DNA from: Paenibacillus agricola
Lineage (GTDB): Bacteria; Bacillota; Bacilli; Paenibacillales; NBRC-103111
NCBI RefSeq assembly: GCF_011440305.1
Contig: NZ_JAAOIW010000002.1
Location: forward strand, 240,084-304,083
Direction of reading: 5' to 3'
Length of the DNA stretch: 64,000 nt
A model generated the notes under the pieces. It had not been told where the DNA came from, made no database searches, and worked only from the letters and a program-made list of their open reading frames with translations. The translations under genes and the position numbers were made by a program. Every line of letters begins with the position of its first letter. Position 1 is the stretch's first letter. Below are positions 1-8,905 of the stretch, one piece after another.

Positions 1-1650
1 CGCGTGCTCTCAGCGCTGCCTCGCTTTGCTCCCTCTGCTCGCGCAACGCTTGCTCGCTCCGCGCTTCCAGCTCACGTTGCTCAGCTTCACTACGCTCTCG
101 CTGCTCTTGCAGCACAGCTTCGTTCCACTCCTGCTGTTCTCGCAATGCTTGATCCCTCTGCGCTTCCAGCTCCGCCTCGCGTGCTCTCAGCGCTGCCTCG
201 CTTTGCTCCCTCTGCTCGCGCAACGCTTGCTCGCTCCGCGCTTCCAGCTCACGTTGCTCAGCTTCACTACGCTCTCGCTGCTCTTGCAGCACAGCTTCGT
301 TCCACTCGTGCTGTTCGCGCAATGCATGATCCCTCTGCGCTTCCAGCTCCGCCTCGCGCGCTCTCAGCGCTGCCTCGCTTTGCTCCCTCTGCTCACGCAA
401 CGCTTGCTCTTTCTGCGCTTCCAGCTCACGTTGCTCAGCTTCACTACGCTCTCGCTGCTCTTGCAGCACAGCTTCGTTCCACTCCTGCTGTTCGCGCAAT
501 GCTTGATCCCTCTGCGCTTCCAGCTCCGCCTCGCGCGCTCTCAGCGCTGCCTCGCTTCGCTCCTCCTGCTCAAGCAACGCTTGCTCGCTCCGCGCTTCCA
601 GCTCACGTTGCTCAGCTTCACTACGCTCTCGCTGCTCTTGTAACGCTGCCTCGCTTCGCTCCTGCTGCTCACGCAATGCTTGCTCTTTCTGCGCTTCCAG
701 CTCACGTCGCTCAGCTTCACTACGCTCTCGCTGCTCTTGCAAAACAGCTTCGTTCCACTCCTGCTGTTCGCGCAACGCTTGATCCCTCTGCGCTTCCAGC
801 TCAGCCTCGCGTGCTCTCAGTGCCTCACTGCTTCGCTCCTGCTGCTCACGCAATGCTTGCTCTTTCTGCGCTTCCAGCTCACGTCGCTCAGCTTCACTAC
901 GCTCTCGCTGCTCTTGCAGAACAGCTTCGTTCCACTCCTGCTGTTCGCGCAACGCTTGATCCCTCTGCGCTTCCAGCTCAGCCTCGCGTGCTCTCAGTGC
1001 CTCACCGCTTCGCTCCTGCTGCTCTTGCAGTGCTGCCTCGCTTCGATCCTGCTGCTCACGCAATGCTTGCTCTTTCTGCGCTTCCAGCTCACGTCGCTCA
1101 GCTTCACTACGCTCTCGCTGCTCTTGAAGCACAGCTTCGTTCCACTCCTGCTGCTCACGCAATGCTTGATCCCTCTGCGCTTCCAGCTCCGCCTCGCGTG
1201 CTCTCAGTGCCTCACCGCTTCGCTCCTGCTGCTCTTGCAGTGCTACCTCGCTTTGCTCCCTCTGCTCGCGCAACGCTTGCTCGCTCCGAGCTTCCAGCTC
1301 ACGTCGCTCAGCTTCACTACGCTCTCGCTGCTCTTGCAGCACAGCTTCGTTCCACTCCTGCTGCTCACGCAATGCTTGATCCCTCTGTGCTTCCAGCTCC
1401 GCCTCGCGTGCTCTCAGTGCCTCACCGCTACGCTCCTGCTGCTCTTGTAGCGCTGCCTCGCCCCGCTCCTGCTGCTCGCGCAACGCCTGCTTACTTCGAG
1501 CTTCCAGCTCACTTTGCTCAGCTTCGCTACGCTCTCGCTGTTCTTGTAGCGCTGCTTCGCTTCGCTCTCGCTGCTCTTGTAGCGCTACCTCGCTTCGCTC
1601 CTGCTGCTCACGCAACGCTTGCTCTTTCTGCACTTGCAGTTCAACGTACA
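1..1650. repeat. 177-bp in-frame tandem repeats in the zapA-like gene
   Basis: Copies begin near positions 1, 178, 355 and 532 with exactly 177-bp spacing and very few differences; from about 640 to 1650 the repeats are more diverged, with indels that keep the frame. The unit encodes 59 residues on the minus strand. The low codon diversity also produces long open frames on the plus strand (for example 4-1794), which I regard as shadows. Confidence 0.9.
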
Positions 1651-3349
1651 GCTCCTGCTGTAGCTGTAATTCTTCCATCCCACTATTTAATTCGCGCTGC
1701 AAATTGCCAACTTGCTCACTTTGCTCACGCAACTGATTCTCAATTTCTTCTTTACTTTGCTGCTCTTGCTCTAATCGTACATGTAAATCTTTAAAGCGTT
1801 CACCTTGCTCCTGTAATTGGTTCTCAATTTCTTCCTTATATAGCTGCTCCAGCTCTAATTGTTCCTGTAATTGCTTCAAATGCCCAGCTTGCTCGCGCAG
1901 TTGGCTAGCGATTTCTTTTTTCTGTTGCTTCTCTTGCTCCAAATGCTCCTGTAATTCGCGGATACGAGCTTCGCTTTCATCAATCTGCAATTGCAAGTTC
2001 TCTTGCTGCTGGCGGCTCTCATTTAATTGCCCGGCATGCTCAGCAAGAAGCTTCGCCTGCTCGTCATTCAGCTCCTGAAGCTGATTTTGCAGCGCTGTAT
2101 TGCGTTCCTCGCCCTCGCGATGTTGTCCATCCAGCTCTTGGTATAGCTCAAGCTGCAGGTCGTATTCATCCTGGCGAAGCCTGATCTGCTCCTGGAGCTG
2201 ATCATTTTGCAGGCTTATTTCTTCCAACTGCTGCTGTCGTTCCGCATATTGCTGCAGCAGCTCCTGCGCTTCGCCTTTCCGTTCCTCAAGCTCTGTACGA
2301 AGCCCTTTTAGCTCGCTCTGTCCCTGCCACAGCTCCTTCTCTAGTACTTGTCTGGCTTCAGCTTCTTTGCTTATCACAGTATCCTTCTCATCCAACTGGG
2401 CAAGCAGGCTGTCCTGCTCCTTTGTTTGCTGCTCAAGCATCTCCTCGAGCAATTGCTTTTCTTCCAAACGCTCGGCTAACTGCTTCGCAGCTGCAATCGA
2501 CCGCTCCGTAAGCTCTGCAAGCTCCAGCTCTTGCAGTTGACTGCGTTCTTCCAGCTCTTCGCCAATAAGCTGCAAAGCCTTCAATTGCTCATCAGCAGCT
2601 AGCTGCTGGGCTTCCAGTTGTTCGTAAGAAGCCTTACGTTCTGCTTCTAATTGTTCCTTGCTCGCTTCACGTTCTGCCTCCAGTTGTTCCTGGCCTGCTT
2701 TGCGCTCAGCTTCTAGAATTTCCTCCGAAGCTTCACGTTGCACTTGAATTTGGCTTTCTGCAGCCAGTCGTTCTGCTTCTAGTTGCTCCTCGTAAGCCAG
2801 CCGCTGTGCTTCCAGCTGCTCCTTAGAGGTCTGTCTGAGGGTACCCAGCTGTTTTTCCAGCCTAGTGCGGGCTTCGCGCTCTTCAAGCTGTTGGGCTTCC
2901 AGCTTTTTGCGCATTTGCTCAAACTCTTTTGCAGACGCTTTCAACCTCTCTAGCTCGGCTAATGCCTGCGTACGTTCACTTTCTAACTGAAGGCTTCCTG
3001 CCTCAAGCTCCTGTACATGGTCTCGTTGCTGCTCCAAATCTTGCAATAGCCGGACATGCTGCTCCTGTAAACCGGTTAGCTCCTTGAGCGATTTTTCCAT
3101 TTCCTGCTGCTTCGTCTGCATTTGCTCTAGGCTATCTTTAATTTTGCAATAATCATCTGACATATGAACCGCCGCCAAAACAGCGATTTTTGGTGTATCC
3201 AAACGCGGGGAGCCCGCGGAAATTTTTTCCATCTGTTCATTAACTTGCGCCACAACACGTTTCATATGGGGAACACTCGTCTGTGCAACCAGCTTATATG
3301 GGCTTCCAAAAATATCTACCGTCATTCGTACTTTGTCTTCACTACTCAC
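1..3349 (-). CDS. zapA: ZapA-domain protein with giant C-terminal coiled coil (3' end outside window)
   Basis: The frame is open from a GTG at 3349 to the left edge, so at least 1,116 residues are encoded. Residues 1-80 look like ZapA, the FtsZ-ring-associated protein (starts MSSEDKVRMTVDIFG, then VLAAVHMSDDYCKIKDSL). A strong AGGAG site (3357-3365) lies seven bases before the GTG and fixes the start. Everything after about residue 85 is Glu/Gln/Arg/Leu-rich coiled coil; from about residue 565 it becomes near-identical 59-residue repeats rich in EQALREQ and QEQRERSEA. Bacterial ZapA is normally about 80-150 residues, so this is a very large extension. Position after pheT matches the zapA neighbourhood of Bacillus. 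Role at the division septum is inferred from the N-terminal domain only; the coiled-coil function is unknown. Confidence 0.85.
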   Translation of the reverse strand, partial: MSSEDKVRMTVDIFGSPYKLVAQTSVPHMKRVVAQVNEQMEKISAGSPRLDTPKIAVLAAVHMSDDYCKIKDSLEQMQTKQQEMEKSLKELTGLQEQHVRLLQDLEQQRDHVQELEAGSLQLESERTQALAELERLKASAKEFEQMRKKLEAQQLEEREARTRLEKQLGTLRQTSKEQLEAQRLAYEEQLEAERLAAESQIQVQREASEEILEAERKAGQEQLEAEREASKEQLEAERKASYEQLEAQQLAADEQLKALQLIGEELEERSQLQELELAELTERSIAAAKQLAERLEEKQLLEEMLEQQTKEQDSLLAQLDEKDTVISKEAEARQVLEKELWQGQSELKGLRTELEERKGEAQELLQQYAERQQQLEEISLQNDQLQEQIRLRQDEYDLQLELYQELDGQHREGEERNTALQNQLQELNDEQAKLLAEHAGQLNESRQQQENLQLQIDESEARIRELQEHLEQEKQQKKEIASQLREQAGHLKQLQEQLELEQLYKEEIENQLQEQGERFKDLHVRLEQEQQSKEEIENQLREQSEQVGNLQRELNSGMEELQLQQELYVELQVQKEQALREQQERSEVALQEQRERSEAALQEQRERSEAEQSELEARSKQALREQQERGEAALQEQQERSGEALRAREAELEAQRDQALREQQEWNEAVLQEQRERSEAERRELEARSEQALREQREQSEVALQEQQERSGEALRAREAELEAQRDQALREQQEWNEAVLQEQRERSEAERRELEAQKEQALREQQDRSEAALQEQQERSGEALRAREAELEAQRDQALREQQEWNEAVLQEQRERSEAERRELEAQKEQALREQQERSSEALRAREAELEAQRDQALREQQEWNEAVLQEQRERSEAERRELEAQKEQALREQQERSEAALQEQRERSEAEQRELEARSEQALLEQEERSEAALRAREAELEAQRDQALREQQEWNEAVLQEQRERSEAEQRELEAQKEQALREQREQSEAALRAREAELEAQRDHALREQHEWNEAVLQEQRERSEAEQRELEARSEQALREQREQSEAALRAREAELEAQRDQALREQQEWNEAVLQEQRERSEAEQRELEARSEQALREQREQSEAALRAR

Positions 3350-3424
3350 AACAAGCTCTCCTTTCGGAAATTCGCCCTAACTATTGTTTGTATCTTGAGT
3401 AAATCGATCCAAGCATAGCAAATT

Positions 3425-3463
3425 CCTCGTATCTCAATTAGTTCGATACGAGGAGGCTTTTTT
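3425..3463 (+). terminator. Hairpin with T-run on the plus strand, upstream of the zapA-like gene
   Basis: CCTCGTATC and GATACGAGG pair across an 11-base loop, and six T follow on the plus strand. Both flanking genes are on the minus strand, so the T-run points the wrong way for ending pheT. It may stop antisense transcription, or it may simply be a hairpin in the zapA leader. Confidence 0.5.
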
Positions 3464-3523
3464 CCTGCTATGTCAAGGCATTTTCGTTATTTTCCAATAC
3501 ATGGAATAAAGGCTCGGTGCAGT

Positions 3524-5998
3524 TTACTTTCTAAGCTCGGCTCCAAAGGATTCCTCTAGAGATGCCACCACACGTGCATGAAGCTCACTAACCTCTTCAT
3601 CCGTTAAAGTGCGCTCAGCTGTCCGGTACACGAGCGCCAAAGCGACGCTTTTTTTATCCATACCAAGGCGGTCTCCCGTATAAATATCAAACACCTGGAT
3701 CGATTCCAACAAAGCGCCCGCCACTTTCTTGGCCGCAGCTGTCAGCTCACCAACTTGAACCTTGCGGTCCACGACAACAGCCACATCCCGTCCTATCGAA
3801 GGGAATCGTGGGAGAGGACTATACGTAATTTGCTCATCTGCATATAGGGCTAATGCGTTAAAATCAACCTCCAGCACATAGGTATCCGCCAAATCCTTCT
3901 GTTGTTGAAGTGCTGGATGCAGCTGACCGATCGTTCCAATTACTAGGGTGCCTTCTGGCGTTGCCAGCGTAATATCGGCTGTTCTACCCGGATGGAAGCC
4001 GTCTTGTACAGCTGCCACATATCCGGTAATACCGGCAATGCCCAAGTAGTCCACAAGGCTTTCAAAAACGCCCTTCAAATCATAAAAATCTACATCAACA
4101 GACTTTCCGCTCCAATGCGTAGCCTGACGTTTGCCAGTTAACAAAATAGCCAGCATAAGCCGCTCATCCGGCAACTCGGTTAAAGCCGTTTCGTCGGTTA
4201 CGAATATCCGTCCAATCTCGAATAAAGCAACATCATCCGTATTACGGTTGCGGTTATACGAGGCAGCCTCCAATAAATTCGGAATTAAGCTTGTACGAAG
4301 CGTACTGCGTTCCTCGCTCATCGGCATGGACAAAGCAATTGGCTTTGCCGCTTTGAAGGCTCCTGGGAAATCGCTAATTTGCTGGGGATGCGTAAACGAA
4401 TACGTGACCGCCTCATACAATCCGCTTCCTGTAAGCAAGGTGCGAGCCAAACGACGGATCGATTGCTCCTTGTTAAGCGCACCCGGAGTCGTTACACCTG
4501 TCATCAAGGTTGTAGGAATATTATCGTAGCCATAAAGCCTTGCTACTTCTTCAATCAGGTCAACACCACGTGTGATATCGCCGCGTCGGCTAGGAACGTG
4601 TACATTGAACTTTTCACCCTGCAAGTCTACCACAAAATGCAGCCGTCCAAAAATCGCCTTCACCTCTTCGGTGGACAATGCCGTACCTAAGTAGTCATTA
4701 ATCCGGCTCACGCTTATTTCGATCTGCACTGGCTTATGCTCTTGGGCGATGGACTCTACTACGCCTGAAGCGATCTGTCCACTGGCGTATCGACCCATCA
4801 GGAATGCAGCACGGTGTAAAGCAGGCAGCACCGCTTCTGGGTTAGCTTCCTTCTCAAAACGTTGCGAAGCTTCAGAACGAAGCCCCAGCTGGCGTGATGT
4901 TTTACGGACGGTCCCGCCATCAAATTTAGCCGATTCCAGCAAAATCCGTGTAGTTCCGCCTGTAACCTCGGAGTTCTCGCCACCCATAACGCCGGCAATT
5001 GCGACCGGCTTCATGCCGTCTGTAATGAGCAGCATATGTGGCTCCAATGTGCGTTCTACACCATCCAAGGTAAGAAGCTTCTCACCTTGCTTGGCCAAAC
5101 GGACATCAATATGGCCATTTTCCAGCTTATCCGCGTCAAAGGCATGCAACGGCTGTCCATACTCCAGCATCACGTAGTTCGTAATATCCACGATGTTGTT
5201 GATCGGACGCAAGCCCGCTGCCATCAACCGGTTTTGCATCCATAATGGGGAAGTGCCAACCACTACGCCTTCAATCAATTTCGCCGCATAATGCGAGCAT
5301 TGCTCCTTCGCCGTAATTTCCACCGAAATATGGGCTGATGCCTGGCGAGTTGAATGGGCTCCTTCGCTCGCACTGCCGGCTCCATTCGCAGCCCCTTGCT
5401 CGGCATCCGGCAGCAAGATTGGCCTGCCCAGTATCGCCGCGATTTCGTAAGCCGCCCCCAGCATGCTGAGGCAATCTGAACGATTCGGTGTCAGGTCAAG
5501 ATCCAGTACATGATCATTAATCGCCAGCACATCGAGAATGCTTAGCCCAATTTCTGTATCCTCGGGAAGCACCAGAATGCCCTCTTGAATTTCCTTCGGT
5601 AGCAGCTTATCGTTAAGGCCAAGCTCTTTGGCTGAACAGATCATGCCTTGGGATTCCACACCACGCAGCTTCGCACGTTTAATGTTTAAGCCATCCGGCA
5701 GCTTGGCGCCGACTATGGCCACAGGCACCTTTTGCCCAGCCTCCACATTTTTCGCCCCACAGACGATTTGCAACTCCTCGCCCTGGCCTACATCGACCTT
5801 ACATACGCTTAATTTATCAGCATCGGGATGCTTTTCGCGGGACTTCACGAAACCAACGTACACACCCTCTACACCTTTATTGCGATTTTCCACAAAATCC
5901 ACTTCAACGCCACTGCGCGTTAGCTTTTCCGCCAATTCCGCAGCCGTAAATCCACTCACGTCCACATATTGGGACAGCCATTGATAAGAAACCTTCAT
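3524..5998 (-). CDS. pheT: Phenylalanine--tRNA ligase beta subunit
   Basis: 824 residues, the usual size for bacterial PheT. It forms the cytosolic alpha2-beta2 enzyme with PheS that charges tRNA-Phe. Seen in order: an N-terminal OB-fold tRNA-binding domain (about 40-150, with HPDADKLSVCKVDVG), the B3/B4 editing region (about 215-385), the B5 domain, the core with DLIEEVARLYGYDNIP, and a C-terminal ferredoxin-like anticodon-binding domain (about 730-824, starting PLPRFPSIGRDVAVVV). A low-complexity Ala/Ser/Gly stretch near residue 200 is a linker not expected to be catalytic. It starts 22 bp after pheS in the same operon, under the pheS T-box leader. Confidence 0.97.
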   Translation of the reverse strand: MKVSYQWLSQYVDVSGFTAAELAEKLTRSGVEVDFVENRNKGVEGVYVGFVKSREKHPDADKLSVCKVDVGQGEELQIVCGAKNVEAGQKVPVAIVGAKLPDGLNIKRAKLRGVESQGMICSAKELGLNDKLLPKEIQEGILVLPEDTEIGLSILDVLAINDHVLDLDLTPNRSDCLSMLGAAYEIAAILGRPILLPDAEQGAANGAGSASEGAHSTRQASAHISVEITAKEQCSHYAAKLIEGVVVGTSPLWMQNRLMAAGLRPINNIVDITNYVMLEYGQPLHAFDADKLENGHIDVRLAKQGEKLLTLDGVERTLEPHMLLITDGMKPVAIAGVMGGENSEVTGGTTRILLESAKFDGGTVRKTSRQLGLRSEASQRFEKEANPEAVLPALHRAAFLMGRYASGQIASGVVESIAQEHKPVQIEISVSRINDYLGTALSTEEVKAIFGRLHFVVDLQGEKFNVHVPSRRGDITRGVDLIEEVARLYGYDNIPTTLMTGVTTPGALNKEQSIRRLARTLLTGSGLYEAVTYSFTHPQQISDFPGAFKAAKPIALSMPMSEERSTLRTSLIPNLLEAASYNRNRNTDDVALFEIGRIFVTDETALTELPDERLMLAILLTGKRQATHWSGKSVDVDFYDLKGVFESLVDYLGIAGITGYVAAVQDGFHPGRTADITLATPEGTLVIGTIGQLHPALQQQKDLADTYVLEVDFNALALYADEQITYSPLPRFPSIGRDVAVVVDRKVQVGELTAAAKKVAGALLESIQVFDIYTGDRLGMDKKSVALALVYRTAERTLTDEEVSELHARVVASLEESFGAELRK

Positions 5999-6019
5999 GC
6001 AGGTTCACGCTCCTCTCGT

Positions 6020-7054
6020 TTAGATATGTGCGAATTGCTTCAGGAATCGAAGGTCATTCGTATAAAAATGTCGTATATCTTCAATATCATATTTCAGCAT
6101 CGCAACCCGCTCTACACCCAGTCCAAACGCAAAACCGCTATATTCCTCAGGATCATAGCCCGCCATCTCCAACACGCGCGGATGCACCATCCCGGAACCC
6201 AGAATCTCCAGCCAACCTGTCTGCTTGCATACACGGCATCCCGCGCCGCCGCACATGGAGCAGGTTACATCCACTTCAGCACTCGGCTCTGTAAAAGGAA
6301 AAAAGCTCGGCCGCATGCGAATCTTAGTATCCTGACCGAATAGCTCCTGCACAAATTGCAGCAAAGTTCCCTTGAGGTCGCTCATCCGAATATTGCGGTC
6401 AATAACCAGCCCTTCGATTTGGGTGAACATATGACTATGTGTAGCATCGTCGTCATCGCGGCGGTATACGCGCCCTGGGCAAATAATCCGAATCGGCCCT
6501 TGGCCCTTCATCTTCTCCATCGTGCGAACCTGCACAGGGGAGGTCTGCGTACGCATTAAAATATCTTCGGTGATATAAAAGGAATCCTGCATATCGCGTG
6601 CCGGATGGTTTTTCGGTAAATTCAGCGCTTCGAAATTATAGTAGTCCTGCTCAACCTCAGGGCCTTCTGCTACCGTATAGCCCATCCCGATAAAAATATC
6701 CTCAATCTGCTGGATTACCTTGCCCAGCGGATGCATCGCACCGATAGCTCCAGGCTTGCCCGGCAATGTGACATCGATGGTTTCGGCGCGCAGCCTTAAT
6801 TCCGTCTCCGCCTGCTGGTACTCGGCTTGCTTGCTTTCGATAACCGCTTCAATGGCGCCGCGCACATCGTTAGCCACCTGCCCAATCGCCGGACGCTCCT
6901 CTGCACTTAAAGCTCCCATGCCCCGCAGAACCTCGGTTAGCGGACCTTTTTTGCCCAAATATTTAATGCGCATCTCATTTAATTGCTGTTGGCTCGCCAC
7001 CTGCGCCAATTCCAATAAGGCTTCCGCCTTTAAAGCTTCTAAACGCTCTTTCAT
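6020..7054 (-). CDS. pheS: Phenylalanine--tRNA ligase alpha subunit
   Basis: 344 residues, catalytic subunit of the phenylalanyl-tRNA synthetase. N-terminal coiled coil (about 1-85), then the class II core: [20 protein letters not shown], motif 2 around [14 protein letters not shown], and motif 3 [14 protein letters not shown] near the C-terminus. A CxxC...CxxC pattern ([12 protein letters not shown]) near residue 280 is common in Firmicute PheS. I chose the ATG at 7054 because AAGGAGGAG lies just upstream; the frame stays open 22 codons further but without a site. First gene of the pheS-pheT operon, preceded by a T-box leader with a UUC specifier. Confidence 0.97.
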   Translation of the reverse strand: MKERLEALKAEALLELAQVASQQQLNEMRIKYLGKKGPLTEVLRGMGALSAEERPAIGQVANDVRGAIEAVIESKQAEYQQAETELRLRAETIDVTLPGKPGAIGAMHPLGKVIQQIEDIFIGMGYTVAEGPEVEQDYYNFEALNLPKNHPARDMQDSFYITEDILMRTQTSPVQVRTMEKMKGQGPIRIICPGRVYRRDDDDATHSHMFTQIEGLVIDRNIRMSDLKGTLLQFVQELFGQDTKIRMRPSFFPFTEPSAEVDVTCSMCGGAGCRVCKQTGWLEILGSGMVHPRVLEMAGYDPEEYSGFAFGLGVERVAMLKYDIEDIRHFYTNDLRFLKQFAHI

Positions 7055-7194
7055 TGTTTCTCCTCCTTGGCATTTTGCTTTAGCAAAATTATCTTCGTAA
7101 GCATTTCTGAGTTTTCGCAAGAAAACTTGCTTTTAGGCGTTTCTGTTTTTTTGCTTTTAGCCCTACTAGCCCCAAAAGCCCGGGGGTGAAAACC

Positions 7195-7285
7195 AGCGAA
7201 GTGGCCAGGGTGTTCAGGAGATAGCGTAGCGGTGCCTTTGTTCCTTGGAACAACAGCAATCGGAGGAACACCTTGGCCACGCAGC
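7195..7285. other. Structured inverted-repeat element between T-box terminator and pheS
   Basis: GGCCAGGGTGTTC near 7202 pairs with GAACACCTTGGCC near 7266, and a nested TTTGTTCC/GGAACAA hairpin sits inside. It lies in the roughly 250-base stretch between the T-box terminator and pheS, which has no convincing gene; the short frames there have no support. It could be an mRNA structure or an inserted intergenic repeat. Confidence 0.5.
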
Positions 7286-7305
7286 GAGCCTTTCCCCCGA
7301 ACGCA

Positions 7306-7642
7306 CAAAAAAAACGTTCCCCATCCCGGAAAGGGACGAAAACGTCGTGGTACCACCCTTGTTTCGAAAAGCATGCGCATGAGATTACAGCATCCACGAC
7401 GTGGGTACCTTAAAAACAAGCGTGCATTCCGCTTCATTGATCATAACGGTTCTAGAACGCGAACGTCCATAGCCGGTTCCCTCTACTTGCCGCCGGCCGA
7501 GGCCGTAGTTTCAAAGGACTGCTCAGGAGTGAACTTCGACAGCCTATTTCTGTAGAACCGCTCTCAATCTCCGGCGGCTCCTCCCTGTATAGAGGCACTG
7601 TTTACTTTTCTCCGTCAACGCATTTCATGGTATATAATTATT
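7306..7642 (-). ncRNA. T-box leader (tRNA-Phe sensing) of pheST
   Basis: Reading the minus strand, the T-box sequence AGGGTGGTACCACG lies at 7346-7359, followed by an intrinsic terminator (GACGTTTTCGTCCC ... GGGATGGGGAACG plus eight T, 7306-7345). Upstream, stem I carries the specifier loop GAAGTTCACTCCTGAG, where TTC is the Phe codon, matching the downstream gene. The antiterminator and terminator are mutually exclusive; uncharged tRNA-Phe should favour read-through into pheS. The leader begins about seven bases after the -10 box at 7649-7654. Confidence 0.93.
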
Positions 7643-7648
7643 AGCAGT

Positions 7649-7677
7649 ATTATATGCAAATTAAGCCGAGGTTGCAA
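7649..7677 (-). promoter_or_regulatory. Sigma-A-type promoter of pheST leader
   Basis: Minus strand: -35 TTGCAA (7672-7677), 17-bp spacer, -10 TATAAT (7649-7654). Start of transcription is expected near 7642, just before the T-box leader. Confidence 0.85.
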
Positions 7678-7699
7678 GTAAAAGCATTACTATCATCTA

Positions 7700-7924
7700 T
7701 TAAGATTTTAATAAGCTGTCCATTTCACTCTTCAGCAAAAGATATCTATGCGTGCTTCTCATAATTTTAATTTTGGTAAGGCAATGTTTATCCACATAGG
7801 TTTTCATGGCATCTTTAGATAATCCCAGTAAGGCTCCGGCTTCAGTAATGGTTAGTACTTCCTCATTACTTGTTGCGTTGAACGTTTTTTTTACCTTCTG
7901 GTTCCAGTCTTCAAACGAATTCAT
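7700..7924 (-). CDS. Small helix-turn-helix (excisionase/MerR-like) protein
   Basis: About 74 residues. The middle reads LTITEAGALLGLSKDAMKTYVDKH followed by IKIMRSTHRYLLLKSEMDSLL, the pattern of excisionase-type winged-helix DNA-binding proteins (helix-turn-helix then beta wing). The start may be the ATG at 7924 or the GTG immediately before it (7927); AAAAGG precedes both. Its promoter region carries three 11-bp direct repeats (7953-7985), so self-regulation is plausible. No integrase is adjacent, so I would not call it an excisionase; target unknown. Confidence 0.7.
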   Translation of the reverse strand: MNSFEDWNQKVKKTFNATSNEEVLTITEAGALLGLSKDAMKTYVDKHCLTKIKIMRSTHRYLLLKSEMDSLLKS

Positions 7925-7952
7925 CACTTCACAACCTTTTCTTATATTAAAA

Positions 7953-7985
7953 TTACCTTAACGGTACCTTAATCGTACCTTAATC
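7953..7985. repeat. Three tandem 11-bp repeats upstream of the HTH gene
   Basis: TTACCTTAACG, GTACCTTAATC and GTACCTTAATC follow each other without gaps at 7953, 7964 and 7975. The one-helical-turn period places every copy on the same face of the DNA, as in iteron-type operators. The gene 29 bp downstream on the minus strand encodes an HTH protein. Confidence 0.75.
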
Positions 7986-8057
7986 ATTTTAACACAAAAC
8001 GTGAAATTTATCTCGTTTAAAAATAGTCCCAGTAGATCAAGGGTATCGCCAGCCGCT

Positions 8058-8651
8058 TTATTCCATCAACTCTTTGGCTTGCGATTGAGCTCTTGCTGGG
8101 GGAAGCCACTGCTCAAAAGGCTTTAAATCCATTCCACCTGGAACAAACCAAGATTTATCTCTGGGATTCCATATGGCTCCAAGCTTTAAGGCTCTATCCT
8201 TCTCCATAATCGGAACGACCAGTCTCACAGGCCTTACTGCTGGACCATCGTTCAGCCTTCTTCTCCATTCCTCAAGCGGAATTTCATCCCAGAGCTCTGC
8301 CTCTGCATCGTATTCGACCACAAAGCTTTCTTTCATCATTGTGCTATTGATTTGTTGATTATCGACCACAACATAGTTATCCCCTTGCCCTGTATCGCAG
8401 TGCGGACATACATGCATAATATATTCCTTTTTCAAGAAAGCACTATATCGCGTTTCTAGAAGGACTCCATGCTTCTTCGCTAAGCCGATCATAGTCGGTG
8501 TTTTCTCATAGGCCAATTCTGTTTGGAAAAAGTAACCATTAAACAAAAATATGGTGTTAGTTGGTTTATAGCATAACATAATGTCCATTTGTTGGTCACA
8601 TTTGTGGCACATGTAACCGGAATGAATTTGAATGCCCCATTGCTCAGCCAT
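8058..8651 (-). CDS. DUF5710-containing protein with zinc-finger-like CxxC pairs
   Basis: 197 residues from the ATG at 8651, which has GGAGG eight bases upstream. CHKC (about residue 16) and CPHC (about residue 98) could bind one metal ion. The C-terminal region LVVPIMEKDRALKLGAIWNP followed by KSWFVPGG...FEQWLPP matches the DUF5710 pattern, a short domain often seen in mobile-element primases and DNA-processing proteins. No catalytic domain is visible between them. It stands alone between a small HTH gene and a divergent secreted-protein gene; function unknown. Confidence 0.7.
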   Translation of the reverse strand: MAEQWGIQIHSGYMCHKCDQQMDIMLCYKPTNTIFLFNGYFFQTELAYEKTPTMIGLAKKHGVLLETRYSAFLKKEYIMHVCPHCDTGQGDNYVVVDNQQINSTMMKESFVVEYDAEAELWDEIPLEEWRRRLNDGPAVRPVRLVVPIMEKDRALKLGAIWNPRDKSWFVPGGMDLKPFEQWLPPARAQSQAKELME

Positions 8652-8905
8652 TAACAACCCTCCTATGAGTTTTTGAAGAAAACCTGCTCCGCATACATAC
8701 GAAATTTCCCAATAAACCAGAGTGTTATATTATCCCAATTATAGCATATAAAAAACACAAATTATATAAAACCTCCGACTCAAAAGCAAATTCATAGAAT
8801 ATGTTGATAATAGCTTTATTTTTTTAGTCAAAATGTCGATATAAATGTTAGCTGAATATAATTAAAAGCATTTATTCTATTTTTGAGGAACGAAGGGAGC
8901 TTTCA

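Noticed and set aside
1-1650. Regularly spaced repeats that might suggest a CRISPR array
   Set aside because: The repeats are contiguous, 177 bp long, in frame with a gene, and have no unique spacers.
4-1794. Long plus-strand open frames (up to 596 codons) rich in Ala/Leu/Pro
   Set aside because: They are antisense to the coiled-coil repeats; the repeated Glu/Gln/Arg codons simply contain no stops in the other frames. No ribosome site, and the minus frame has a ZapA start.
7051-7437. Open frames of about 100-128 codons in the pheS leader
   Set aside because: They cross the T-box and its terminator, lack ribosome sites and have no protein-like motifs.
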